Shown one piece after another: positions 12,331 through 23,753 of a DNA stretch of 64,000 nucleotides. Made by a program: the position numbers and the translations under genes. The notes below the pieces were generated by a model. It saw only the letters and a list, made by a program, of their open reading frames with translations. It was not told where the DNA came from and searched no databases. The stretch covers positions 9,624,905-9,688,904 of the forward strand of contig CM028335.1 in the NCBI GenBank assembly GCA_016647705.1, read 5' to 3'. How positions within the stretch are numbered: the stretch's first letter is position 1; every line of letters starts with the position of its first letter. The DNA comes from Eucommia ulmoides (Eukaryota; Streptophyta; Magnoliopsida; Garryales; Eucommiaceae).

Positions 12331-12826
12331 GAATTAAATATTAAATGTACCAGATCGACATGAGAAAATTTGTCCTTAAAATTGTGTATGCAAATGAATA
12401 ATTGATGTGGCCATAAGAAGGTTTAGACAGATTTCACCATTAAAAAAATACAATTTTTCTTGTGGTACAAATGCTTGAATTCTAAAGTGTACATAGATCA
12501 TATTTTATTTTAAGGAACATCAAAAAGTCGATTGCTATCAAATTTTGGTCAAATAGGGCAAAAAGGACGTGAACATCATGTGTTGAATTCTGAATTATGG
12601 AAGTGGTTCAAGTTTTAAGGTCAAATTGTCTTTGTGGTTTGTTTCAATTAAGTCCTCATAATTTTAACTATCTTAATTAAGTTTTATAAATTGAGGGACA
12701 GAAAAAAGGCATGATTTGAGATGGATATGATGTGCTTCCTAATCACTGCACATGCATGATTTGAAATTCTAGAATGATTAACATATGATTCCCAATGAGA
12801 CACGTCTTCCTCAATGGGCCACTAAG

Positions 12827-13757
12827 GTGGCGTTTTATTAGGGTTTTTACTTTATATTTGTACTATAAATAACAATTATGTTTCTGTTCCAAAATATCAG
12901 GAAAACAGAAACAAGTTTGATTTGAATATTTGTTCCTTTTTTTTTTTCTTTAAATGTATGACAGTAAATATGTCGGAGTAAAATGACTCTACGAAAAACA
13001 CTCCATAATATAATTTAACTCACAAGAATATTAAAGAGAACGTGAAAAACTCAATACACTTCGCACTTATATCAAATGAAAAATAAAAGGACTATATATA
13101 CTAATACAAACTAGTAACTCATAACTTTTCATCATCCACCACTTACTATCTAATTATTTTCACTAACTCACATACCCACTAACATCATAATTTAATGCAG
13201 TAAAACTATACTATGTAACTCACAACCAAATAACTCCCACTATATAAAATATAAACTCAAAACATTAATAAAAATAATAAACTTTATTTTTTTCTCAACA
13301 GAATATACATATTTCTTAGTTAACATTTGCTTTTATTTGTTTTTTTTATCTTGAAATGTAGCTCAATAAATATACATATTTATTTGCCAACAATTATTCT
13401 TATTTTTTTATGTCTTTGAATATATGACAATAAATATACACATTTCATGGATGGTGGTGGTGGCTAGTGTGGATGGTGATGACCAGTGTGGTGGCCGACA
13501 TAGTGATGGTGGTCAACATGGTAGTGGTTCTCAACATTTATCTTTAAAAAATAGTATGAGAATAATTTTTGGGGAGTGAAATGAAAATAATATTTTTTAT
13601 TTCTCGAATTCTAAGGAATTTTAGAAGTACTTTCAAAATTTTGAAAATATTTGGGAATAGAAATATGTTTACCAAACACATTTCTGTACATTATTCTTAA
13701 AATATTGGAAGCAAAAACAAAAACTAGGGAGTAGAAACGCTAAATAAACGGGGCCTA
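12827..13757. mobile_element. Possible small TIR element (MITE-like)
   Basis: The left edge reads AAGGTGGCGTTTTATTAG and the right edge, read as its complement, TTAGGCCCCGTTTATTTAG: an imperfect inverted pair. Inside is a GTGG-rich patch at 13448-13540 and no coding sequence. A similar left edge occurs inside the last intron of the CDC48 gene at 49354. No target-site duplication was found, so the call is tentative. Confidence 0.3.
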
Positions 13758-15260
13758 AGTTTTTATTTTTATTTTTTTATCATCTCAACTAGACATGTCC
13801 TGGACCTTAATCATCCAATTAGTCCTAAAAAACTAAGTTCAACGTATTATATTTGTTCTATCAGATAATACACCGTTCCACCAGCATTTGAGGAATAAAA
13901 ATCAAGTTCAAAAGATAATATTGGTGGCACCAGTTAAAATACCAGAACCACCAGTAATTTTTTTTTTCTTGCAAGTAGTTTCAGATAAACTTGCAAATTT
14001 ATTCAATAAACTTGCAACTTTTCTAATAGATCTTATAAAAATAAATTATAATATTTTTTAACCAAAACTTGTAACTTTATTGTCAAAATGTGTTAGTTTT
14101 CTGGTGACTTGCTACCTAGTGGAAAACTAATGAGGAATTTCAACTTTGACTTTTCAAAATCATTTCGATGGGACATGGATGGTTGAGATTGAACCACATG
14201 ACACTTGATTAGATATGAATGATTAAGATTGCATAGAATATTTCTATTTTCAGAGTGAGTGAACATATAATCGAATCCATTAAGAAATAACATTCGACAA
14301 AAAATCCATGTAATTTTAGTCTTTCATGTCTAATCAAGAATCATATAGTCCAATCTACACTATTTATATCCCATCCATTAACCTTTGAAAAGTCAAATTT
14401 GCCATACGCTAATAGGTCACCACTGAAGTTACAATTTTTCAAAAAAAACTTACAAGTTATGGAAAAAAATTAAAGTTATGTTTTACAAGATTTATTAAAA
14501 AAATTGCAAGTTTATTTAACAAATTTACAAGATAGTATGAAGGTAGTTGTAAGGAAAAAAAAAACATATGTGGCACCTTTGTGTTATCTGGTAGCATTGA
14601 TATTATTTGTTGAACTTGATTTTCGTTCTTTATTTCTTTCACCTATAAGATTCATTTGAATATCTAAGAAAAGAACACATTTTAGAGAGAAGTAGAAAAG
14701 TAAGGAGAAATTTGTATGAAAATAATGTATCAAAAATAGTAACTGATAATTAATTATGGATGTTCAATGCAATTGTAGAAGAAGGATTGTCATAAAAACT
14801 TCATGGATGAACTTGAATCCCGATCAAAGTTTTTTCACTTGTGCAATTATGATCATTGACCATCTTTTAAGATTTTAGTTAATTGTTCGTTTTCTTGTAT
14901 CACTAAACATTAAAATATAAGATTTTGTCCTATACATATTTTAAATAAAATATCAAGTGTAATAGAGGAGATCAACTCATTCATGTTCTTTCTTTGGTAA
15001 AATGATTTGTTGGATGCCAGACTACATTATGTAATCCCTGAATTACTGAGTAAAAAACATAAACTTGAAAGATGATAAGAATATGAAAAAGAATATAGAA
15101 GGTCCTCATGGTGTTCCTTCTTGTATCTTGGGTCATTACTTGGATGGACTACAAGGCCTTTGGTGAATAATGTACCCGCTCGACTTTGACTTCCAATCTT
15201 TTGCGGATAGACTCGATGTTTGTATTCGTTGTCGATCCTTCGCAAAATTCTGGTATTCTC
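13758..15260. other. AT-rich intergenic DNA
   Basis: No gene or defined repeat. Two segments near 13975-14060 and 14430-14530 share repeated wording about 'cttgcaa/tttattcaa', in opposite orientation, hinting at an inverted duplication, but it is too decayed to bound. Confidence 0.4.
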
Positions 15261-15291
15261 TCATGTTTCCAACATATTTTTTTCAACATCA

Positions 15292-15620
15292 CCTTGCTCC
15301 TGATACTAATCGAAGGAACCAAATCTTTAGATTAATTATCACACAAGAGAGAGAGATAGAGAAGATGGTGGAGAGAATCTCCACGATAGTATTGAATAAT
15401 TTGAGATGGGCTTATTCTTTTTGTATTTATATAGTACCACAGGGTGCATATGAAACACCCATGTGACCAATCATTTGATACATCTTTATAATTGTTCACC
15501 AATGACAACATATTAGATATGCATATCTATTCTAATGGGTGTGTCTTACCTTACACCCTCTCACATTCAATCACTCCCTCTAGTGGTAACTTATTTATAT
15601 TTTAGGGGTTTGATTTGGCA
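15292..15620 (-). mobile_element. Probable 5' LTR end with tRNA-Met primer-binding site, minus strand
   Basis: On the minus strand a TATATAAATAC TATA box lies near 15426-15436, then a TCTC-rich leader, then TAGTATCAGGAGCAAGG at 15292-15308. The last resembles the TGGTATCAGAGC primer-binding site complementary to the initiator tRNA-Met used by most plant Ty1/copia and many gypsy elements. The right end of the LTR is not clear, and no pol domain was recognised to the left, so this is a truncated element. Confidence 0.45.
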
Positions 15621-15765
15621 TGGTCAACCCCATCATATCTACATTTATGTCACCAATCAACATCAATATCACATCACAAGCAGTATTGTCTAATGAAGTA
15701 GTTTCTTTATACACATAGATTTCATTTAAAGTGATAAGTTAATATATATATATATATATATATGT

Positions 15766-15810
15766 TTTGAACAAAATTTCGAAGACGAAATTTATTTAAG
15801 CAGTGTAGAT
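15766..15810 (+). mobile_element. 3' internal end of a chromovirus-type gypsy element
   Basis: The words AAATTTCGAAGACGAAATTT match the stereotyped sequence that follows pol in plant chromoviruses, just before the polypurine tract and 3' LTR. The usual G-rich tract is decayed here. It adjoins the LTR starting at 15811. Only about 45 bp of internal sequence remains, preceded by a TA microsatellite. Confidence 0.5.
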
Positions 15811-16193
15811 TGTAATATCCTGAAAATTTATATTTTTGAAAATATTATTTTGTATAAGTGTAATATTTTTTGAGGTTATTTTATATATAATGAAATTTAG
15901 GGTGTGAATAAAATTAGATAATTTTTTGGGTTAAAAATATAATTATTAGATTTAATAGGGGATGTTAGTATAATTTGTATAAAAATCTACATTACCTAAT
16001 CATCAACCATTGTGGTGTTGTGTTTGCATAGTGAATTGATCGAGTAAATTAAAAGAAACATGATAAAGGATAAGAAGTGGTAATTAAAAGAGGAAGGAAA
16101 TGATGGGACGTGTATGTGTGTGTGTATATATATATGTATATATGTACTACACATTTCTTGGAAAACTTCAAGATAAGGGATTAAAAACAATTG

Positions 16194-16214
16194 GGGGGGG
16201 GGGGGGGGGGGGGG
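16194..16214. repeat. Poly(G) run
   Basis: About 21 consecutive G. Long G runs are unusual in this AT-rich DNA and prone to length error. Confidence 0.9.
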
Positions 16215-16239
16215 TGTCCCACTACCTAATATGTATATT

Positions 16240-17644
16240 GGGATAATTTTCCTTACACTCCTCAAATATTGACCGTGACCAAAGGAATTCCCTCAACTTT
16301 TAAAACTACATAGGACACATTTGAACTATTTGGTCAAAGATCACTGAGACTCCCAAATAATTTTTTATTCTGAAAATGCCCTTTGAAAGTCAATTTTTTA
16401 ATTGTTGACTATGTTGACCAAGTAAAAAGACCAAATTACCATGGTATTAAAAAATATAATAGTTCAAAATAACATTTCATAAAATATTCAGGGTACCTAT
16501 TGTAATTAAAGCCCTAGAATTTTCTCCACCATCAACAGGGACCATTTCCACCGCCGCCACCAAGGACACCACCACCGAACACCATACCTGCCGCCTACCA
16601 AGAGAGATCGAATAACTCAAAACAAGAATTTATTGTAGTTTCATAATTACATTAAATTTCAGAGCACCAAAGCAATCACTCAAAACAGATCGAATAACTC
16701 AAAACAGACCCCAAAACAATAGCATAAACGGCTCCCAAATAGACCTAATTTCAGAATAGCTCTTATTGATTTAAGATAAAATGCAATAACAATAACTAAG
16801 AAAAAAATGGAGAGAAGAGAAGAGGAGACAACAACGAGCTAGACAGACAAAAGGACGACGAAAGCAATAGACGACGAGACAACGACAACAACGCGAGTAG
16901 AGGAACCTAGGGTTCGACAACATCAGGTGCTTTCTCTACTCGTCCCTCTGTCAAAAGAACTCCCTTGTAGGTCCCAGTGGCCTTGTGGGCTTTCTTCATC
17001 TTCATTTTCCCCAAATTCCCCACCGGTCCACCACCACCAGACGGAGATAGGGCGGTGACTGTTCAGAACCCTAATCCCCTTTTGTGGTCTTTGTTTGTCT
17101 GCAAACAAAGACACAGAGAAAAGAAAGAACTAAAAAAAGAAAAAAAAAAAAAAGCGTGGGATCATTCCATTCCCTGCCATTGCCGACCACTATATTTGAT
17201 TTAGGGTTGCGATTACGATTTTCGATCGAAGGTTGAACGACGATGGAGGGATCGAGACGGCGATTGAGGGACGGAGACGAGATTTTCAATTTGGTAATAG
17301 CTATCAAACCTCAATCTGAGCGACGATTGAGGGACGAAGACGGTGATCGAAGGTTGAACAACGATTGGTGAGTACGGAGCTGGAGTTGGGGCTGGGGCCA
17401 TAGCAGAGATCGTTGATTGTGGGGATTGAAGATGAAGGAAAAAGAAAAAGAAAGAAAAAATGAGGGCAGTTTGGTCATTCATTAATTTAGTTATTTTATT
17501 ATTTTTCTATTATGAATTAGTAAGGACGAAATGGTCCATTCAATAAAAATTGCTCCGGCAGGGGGTCGCTGTGGTAATTTTGAAAGTTAGTGGGGTGTAC
17601 GTGGAATTTTATTATAATTGAGGGAGTGTAAATGGAATTATCCC
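16240..17644. mobile_element. TIR DNA transposon, non-autonomous
   Basis: Inverted ends: the left starts GGGATAATTTTCCTTACAC, and the complement of the right starts GGGATAATTCCATTTACAC, with similarity continuing for tens of bases. The flanks TATGTATATT (left) and TATGTGTATATT (right) look like a target-site duplication that has changed by 2 bp. The interior (16500-17480) is richer in GC, with CCACCG repeats, and holds no protein I recognise. The end sequence and 9-10 bp flank would suit a Mutator-type element; it may carry captured host sequence. Confidence 0.5.
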
Positions 17645-17780
17645 TATGTGTATATTTGTTTATGTTTTCATGAGAAACGGAAGAACAAAATTAAGGAGTT
17701 AGTTACCATTTCATTATAAATAAAAAAAAAATTCTAAAAAATTATGTGTAGAAACTTATTTACCAAATGTTTATAAAACA

Positions 17781-17832
17781 CAAAAGGAATCTGCGTTTTT
17801 AGCATTTTTCATAAAAACGCAGATTCCTTTTG
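17781..17832. repeat. Perfect 21-bp inverted repeat with 10-nt loop
   Basis: The arm 17781-17801 (core GGAATCTGCGTTTTTA) is exactly complementary to 17812-17832. The 10-bp loop is GCATTTTTCA. It belongs to the subterminal region of the Mutator-like element. Related AAAACGCA words occur near the other end at 34890-35125. Confidence 0.9.
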
Positions 17833-17949
17833 CGTTTTTCACCAAAAAAAGAAAGAAAGTAAAAACGCACATCACTTATGCATTTCTACGGTCGGATTTA
17901 TTTATTTATTTTTGTGAAAAAGCAATCACGATTTGTGAAGATCTATTGC

Positions 17950-18673
17950 ACTAGAGGGTTTAGGGATAAGGGACCATGCCAAGTACCAAGATGAGATAGG
18001 TACGTGGTATGGAATCTAGATACGCCGGTCAAAGGTTATACATTGGAACAAAGACGAATCACGTCGCCCACTACTATGGTATGACACCCCAGAGATGTTG
18101 TATTACCCACAAGACGTGTGCGGTCCGTGAGATTTTATTACAGATATCACTGATGTTCAGCGACAATTAGATCTCACTAGCACATGGCTGAATCCCATCA
18201 CGAGGAAACGAAGTTTCTTAGTACATGGTAATCCTTTTAAACAAACTATTCGATGGGTCAATCGTCGTTACCACGAGAGTTACAATTATACTGAATGGGG
18301 CAAGGATAATGAAGAGGTAAAGAATTTATAATGGTCAACGCTAATGGAAAAAATGAACCTTTATGAGGTAAGGTCTCATATGTACTACCTCAAGATTCCA
18401 AAATTACGGTCTTTCGAAATTTTGAAAAAAGAACCGAATAACATCGGCAAAATTTGTCACGCATTAAAATGAAAAATAAAACAAATGGAGAAAAGAATTC
18501 ATGTCAAACGGATACTTCACAAGATTTGGAAGACCAATGCCCCAAATGCAAACGAGCAGACACTGAAGTACTTTACCGATCCCAAATACACCGATGACCT
18601 AGAACTATTCGATTATGAAGACGGAGAGATCACTATGAATGGTTTGATAAAACTAAGTAGTTATCGATGCTAG
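17950..18673 (+). pseudogene. Unrecognised decayed coding remnant inside the Mutator-like element
   Basis: Several adjoining plus-strand frames have ordinary protein composition, unlike the low-complexity frames nearby. They read for example YYPQDVCGP, RYHESYNYTEWGKDNEE and YLKIPKLRSFEILKKEPNN, broken by stops and shifts. The last piece is an open frame of 62 codons (18485-18673) ending SSYRC. I do not recognise the family. It may be a captured host gene fragment or part of the element's own second protein. No splice signals or start could be fixed with confidence. Confidence 0.35.
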
Positions 18674-19279
18674 AAAAGTTCAATGATGGGTAGTATTTTA
18701 TAATTTATGTAATGTTTAATTTTTTATCTTTTTATGATTACTACTTGTACTTCTTATCGCTTTTAATTTTAAATTGATGTCTATCTCGGTTAGAACAACA
18801 AATTTTTGAAGCCTAGTTTGCATAATCTCTTGCATTACTTTCGAAGAGGTTCATTATCTGTAAGACCTCAATCGTAGCACGTACGTCATTTTAATTGCAT
18901 TTTAGAGTAATTGAAAAAATTCGAAGTAAATTGTGTTAATTAAAATTCAAATTAAAAAGTTTATGGGTCAAATTTCAAAATTAGAAACACTTATTCTAAA
19001 CTTGGGATTCAAATTGTCATTCAAGTTAATAAATTAAAATTTTAGGGGTAAAATTACAATTTGAGAAAATCATAAAAGTTGAATTGGATGTAAAATGAAG
19101 AGTTAGAGAAATCAGGGGGGGGGGGGGAAGAGTAATTAGATAATAGTTATTATATGTATAAAAAAATATACATATAAACACATATATGTGCGTGGCCGTG
19201 AGAACAATCCGGAAACGGAGAGGAAGAGGGAGACGTGGCATTTTCAGATTCAATTTTCAGACCACTACTTGCATGCATA

Positions 19280-19320
<41 letters not shown>

Positions 19321-20753
19321 GCATACAATGTGTTTCAAGGAAAAAAGATCAGAAGAGAAATCCAGAGAAGTGTAGAGAGAGAGAGTAGTTGGTGATCGTC
19401 GTGGGTTTCAGTTGTCCGTCGTCTGGCCTTATGTTTTGTGTGCGCTGCTATGAGTAGGCGTGTTGATCGCATATGAGGGTGTGTTCCATTGACGATGTGT
19501 ATGTGACCAGTGCCATGTGTGTGTGTGCTTTGTTTTCGTTCGATGGTGTGTGTGTGTAGCTGTGTGCGTGCTGCCGTCGTTCGGGAGAAGGTGACGGTGG
19601 AGGTGATCGTTGCGGTCGTCCGGCGGGGTGTGTGATCGGTGATCTTGGGGGTGTGTCGTTGTTGGGTGGCTGAAACGAAACAGGAAAGAGAGTAAGAGGA
19701 AAAGGTCCGTTCAGTGCCAGTGGTGAGTGTTTCTGTTCGGTCGTCGGTCGTCAGTCGTCGACGATCGAGTGTGTGTCGTTGCAACTAATGTGTGTGGGGG
19801 TGTATCGTCAATGTTGCATGGGTGTGGGTGTAATCATCGTTGTCCCTCCAGCGAGTGTACGTGTGTGTCATGTTCATCTGACGGTGTGAGTGTGTGTGGG
19901 TGCTCTGTTTTGCTGTTATGGGTGTGTGTGTGTTGATAGTCGATGGAAGGTTGTCGGAGAGAGAGAGAGATGGTAGGGTGGTGAGATTTGATCGGTGGCA
20001 AGATCTCTTCGTCGGCGGTTGAAGCGGGACGGAACCAGACGCAGAAACGGGAAGAAAAAGCATGGAAAAGAAATGAAGAAAAAGAAAGAATTTTTTTTTA
20101 CACAAACAACCCCAATAAAATCCAAAATCCATCTCGCGACCCGTGAACGATTTGGAACGGGTTCGCATTTACCGGAGGATCAGTAGTGGATAGTCGGTGG
20201 AGCTTTTGAGAGCGGATTATCAGGTGAGTGTACTGTCTTCTTGTCAAATTATTTTCATATATATATATATATATATATATGCGTATAAAATGGCCTTACT
20301 GAGACTAGATAATTTTATAGACGATATGGATCAAGCAGGTTTTGGGGTGAGTGAGTAAAAATGGATTTTCATGAAATTACGATAGTTTTTGAAAGAAAGT
20401 TAAGAATGATTTTCATTGGATTTGGTGGTTTTAAAAGAGAGTGGAAAAATATCTGGTTTTCTAAAAATAAAGAGTGGAAAAATAGTTTTGGTGAAATCAG
20501 ACGTTTTTTTTTTAAAGAAAGTGAAAAATTGATTTTGGATTAAAAATCAGTTTTGAAAATTGATAGGTGTAAAATACCTATCTAATTCTAAACCGAATTT
20601 GCCAGTTTTCGAGTATTTTATTAAAGTTTTAATATCTTTTTAGCTGTTTTTATAAGTCAGGAGTAGGGATGTAAACAATTGGCAAACTGAGTGAAATAGT
20701 AGAAAAAGTGTAGCCAAAAGATAAGGAATGAAGGTTTTAAAGAACAACACAAA

Positions 20754-21215
20754 TCCGCTTAGGCGAAGTTTCCACCGCCTAGGAAAAAATCCGTCAGAAG
20801 GATAAAATGCTGAAATGTTGAAATCCGCCTAGGTGAAGTTTCCACCACCTAGGCGGAATTCCGTCAGAATGTTGAAATACTGAAATGTTGAAATCTGCCT
20901 AGGCAAAGTTTCCACCGCCTAAGCGAAAATCCATCAGAAGGTTGAAGGTGCTGAAAAGTTGAAATCCGCCTAGGCGAAGTTTCCACCGCCTAGGCAGAAT
21001 TCCGTCAGAATGCTGGACGTGCTGAACTGCTAGAAGTGCTGAATTGCTGAAATCCGCCTAGGCAAAGTTTCTACCACCTAGGTGGAAATCAGTCAGAAAG
21101 AAAGAAGACAAAGAAGTTAGTCCTCCGCCTAGGCAAATAAACCATCGCCTAGGCGGATTTCTAACCGACTTAAACTCTGCCTAGGCGAAGATTCTACCGC
21201 CTAGGCGCATTTCGT
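20754..21215 (+). repeat. Array of paired CGCCTAGGCG palindromic modules
   Basis: Seven modules, each made of two CCGCCTAGGCG-like palindromes separated by about 10-13 bp of AAGTTTCCAC. They start near 20755, 20823, 20895, 20966, 21053, 21122 and 21177. Within a module the two palindromes can also pair with each other. The array ends about 47 bp before the TATA box. The 3' LTR has the equivalent array at about 32022-32482. Confidence 0.85.
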
Positions 21216-21261
21216 AGAACAGGCCAAAATATCTGTTTAGATATTTTTGAAACCTTTGGCC

Positions 21262-21269
21262 TATTTATA
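21262..21269 (+). promoter_or_regulatory. LTR TATA box
   Basis: CTATTTATACCCC in the 5' LTR; the 3' LTR has the same word near 32529, and the solo LTR at 39194-40900 has the equivalent on the minus strand (40354-40361). Conservation across two LTR families supports function as the core promoter. Confidence 0.6.
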
Positions 21270-22239
21270 CCCCTTTCCCACGTCTGAAAAAGGTTGTTGA
21301 TGAACCCTAACCCTAGTAGAGAGTTCTTAAGCAATATTTTGAAGATCAAGAAGGAGATTTATCATTCGGGCAAAGAAAAATCACTTGTGGATCGATCATT
21401 AGCGACAGTGGACCGTTTCACTTTCAGATTTGATCGTTCTTCTCTTGTTTTTATCTTTGTAATTACTTTTTTATATCTAAGAATGTTGAATCCTTCTTAT
21501 TTTGTATTGTATATGGCTAAGATCTTGTAGTATTAGTTAAATGTTACTTAGGTGTAGTGGAAATCATGTAAATGTTACGTTGAATGAATTAATGTTACTT
21601 TAACGTGTTGTTTGTCTAAATCCGATTGTGTTTACCATTATTCTTGATATTATGCTTGTATTGCTAAACCGAGAATACGGAGTTTGACACTGGGGAGAGG
21701 TAACCCCGTATTCGGACTAGGGTAAATGCAACGTGACGTTCTAACGACCCGGGAAGGCATTAGAACGTATGCAATCCATGACGTTAGCTTAAGACTCACA
21801 CGACTTAGGGTCGTTAAGGCGTTGAGGGAGATTTCTTCGTTGACACGAAGTCGTGTAATCCCCCGTCTTACACTTGGGAGAGGTTGCGGAGGAGTTATCG
21901 ATATAGAGATTGTCGGAATAGATAAAAACCGTTATAACTAACTTAATGACATCAATAATGCATTATATGAAAGAAATCAATACCTAAATAATTAGTGTAA
22001 TTAACAATAACCTAATAGTTGTCATTTATCTTAGTAGATTAAATAGAAAACAAACAAATTTTGATTAGTCGAGATAATATGAAACTATTTTAATCACAAT
22101 ACTCAACCGAATTACACGTCTTTTCCAGTGGAATGATATTCGATCTTACAAGATCCATTATATTAAAACTAGACCTCATATACTTGAGAGTAGTCAATAC
22201 CGCGAGGACGATGATATAATCCTAGCACGTACAAGTTTT

Positions 22240-22257
22240 TGACGCCGTTGCCAGGGA
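22240..22257 (+). promoter_or_regulatory. Primer-binding site, tRNA-Asp type
   Basis: TGACGCCGTTGCCAGGGA lies 6 bp after the 5' LTR. It matches the plant tRNA-Asp 3' end complement (TGGCGCCGTTGCCGGGGA) except at two positions, which is the primer site expected of Athila elements. Confidence 0.8.
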
Positions 22258-22437
22258 TGCACGGTGTTTTTCAATTGAGTTGATATTGTGATCAAGTAGT
22301 TGAATGTTAATCACAATAATTCTTTTGCTTTTAATTTCATTCAATTCATCTGTTTATTTGATTTATTTATTTGAACTAAGCAGTGTATGCTGTGTAGTCA
22401 ACGCATTGGTAAACAGAAAGAGGAGAAGGCTACCACT

Positions 22438-23700
22438 ATGGCCGGGGGACGTGAAAATGTTCCACAACCACCAGAGCTGCACACACTCCAGTCTTCGGAG
22501 CAGGAGAGGCCACAACGAGTCCTTAGGGACTATTATCGGCCACTAATGCTGGATAACTATTTAGGGATCCGGAGGCAGCCGATCGAGGCAAATAATTTTG
22601 AGTTGAAGCCCGCTTTAATTAACATGGTTCAGTAAAACTAGTATGGCGGGAATCTTCACGAAGACCCCAACGTCCATTTGGCAACCTTTCTCGAGATTTG
22701 TGACACTGTCAAGATAAATGGTATTACCGAAGATGTCATATGGTTGAGGCTATTTCCGTTCTCTTTACTAGATAGAGCAAGGGGTTGGTTCCACTCGATC
22801 CAACCGGGGAGCATTAATACTTGGGAGGACCTTGCACAAAGATTCCTCACTAAGTTCTTTCCATCTTCGAAGACTTCTCAACTCCGAGGCGAGATTACGC
22901 AGTTTCGACAGAGAGACTTTGAGCCGTTATTTGAGGCATGGGAGAGATTCAAGGATCTATTTCAAAGGTGCCCCCAACACGGGTATCAAGATTGGTTTCA
23001 AACCCAATAATTTTACAATGGGTTGGATGACCAGACCAGAACGATCCTTGATGCTGTCTCAGGGGGATCGTTGTTGTCCAAAACCCCGACCGAAGCTAAT
23101 GCACTATTGGAATAAATGGCAGCTAACAATTATCAATGGCCGAATGAGAGGAACACGGGAAGACAGGTCTCTTCTATCCAATAATCTGACCATATTGCAA
23201 CGTTATCGGCCCAAGTGTCCAAGGTCTCGGATCAATTGGGCGCCATGTCTACAAAAGGCGCTTTGTCAAGTCAAGGGGAGGAGATTGCAACAAGTTGTTC
23301 TCAATCCGGATTGGATAATGGGTTCGAGGAATGCCATTTTCTAAACAATCGTGCCTATACTTTCAGGCCCGCTACCAACATTCCAACTCATTAAAATCTT
23401 GGACTTCGCAACCATAAGAACTTCTTATATGAGAACAATCAGAACTCTTTGCGGCCACCTCCGAGTTATGGAAACAAACTTCAGGATATCCTATGCAATC
23501 CAATCGTCAAATGTAACAACCACCAATGCATAATCCAAAGTCAAATTTGGATGAAGTGTTGGGTTCGTTTATGAAGGAGACTCAGACTATGATGCGTGAG
23601 ACGCATAACCGGCTGAACAAATATGAAACACGACTTGACTCAATCGATACAACTTGTATAAACACCAATGCTATGATGAAGGCTTTAGAAACTCAAATCG
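22438..23700 (+). pseudogene. gag: gag of the Athila-like element (broken)
   Basis: The protein would form the virus-like particle coat. From ATG 22438 one reading frame encodes the retrotransposon gag domain, with recognisable words such as DPNVHLATFLEICDTVK, FPFSLLDRARGWF, TWEDLAQRFLTKFFP and EAWERFKDLFQRCP. Stops interrupt that frame at 22633, 22639, 23008 and later; several could come from single transitions (for example CAG to TAG), consistent with C-to-T decay of methylated DNA. The 110-residue segment 22678-23007 is the longest intact part. Downstream an Asn/Gln-rich region runs toward the protease. Start chosen for its position 180 bp after the primer-binding site. Confidence 0.85.
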
Positions 23701-23753
23701 CGTAGCTTGCTAGGTCCATCCAAGAGCAACAAAAGGGAAAGTTTCCAAGAAAT

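Larger units (their letters stand above)
20561..22233 (+). repeat. 5' LTR of the Athila-like element
   Basis: Runs from TGATAGGTG to CACGTACA and aligns along its whole length with 31831-33481. It holds seven paired CGCCTAGGCG modules (20754-21215), a TATTTATA box at 21262 and the AAACCTTTGGCC leader. A 78-codon frame (21294-21530) is open in both LTR copies. The part 21650-21940 carries alternating CGGGA and ACTTGGGAGAGG words. It would drive and terminate the element's transcript. Confidence 0.9.

Noticed and set aside
19335..19784. 149-codon minus-strand frame and neighbouring plus-strand frames
   Set aside because: Thr/His/Arg-rich translation of a GTGTGT-rich stretch inside the solo gypsy LTR; no motif.
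20754..21215. Regularly spaced repeats that look CRISPR-like
   Set aside because: The repeats are short palindromes with similar, not unique, spacers, and they occur in both LTRs of a plant retrotransposon.
21294..21530. 78-codon frame, open in both Athila-like LTRs (also 32592-32828)
   Set aside because: It starts about where transcription should start, and shared openness follows from the common origin of the LTR pair; no protein motif.
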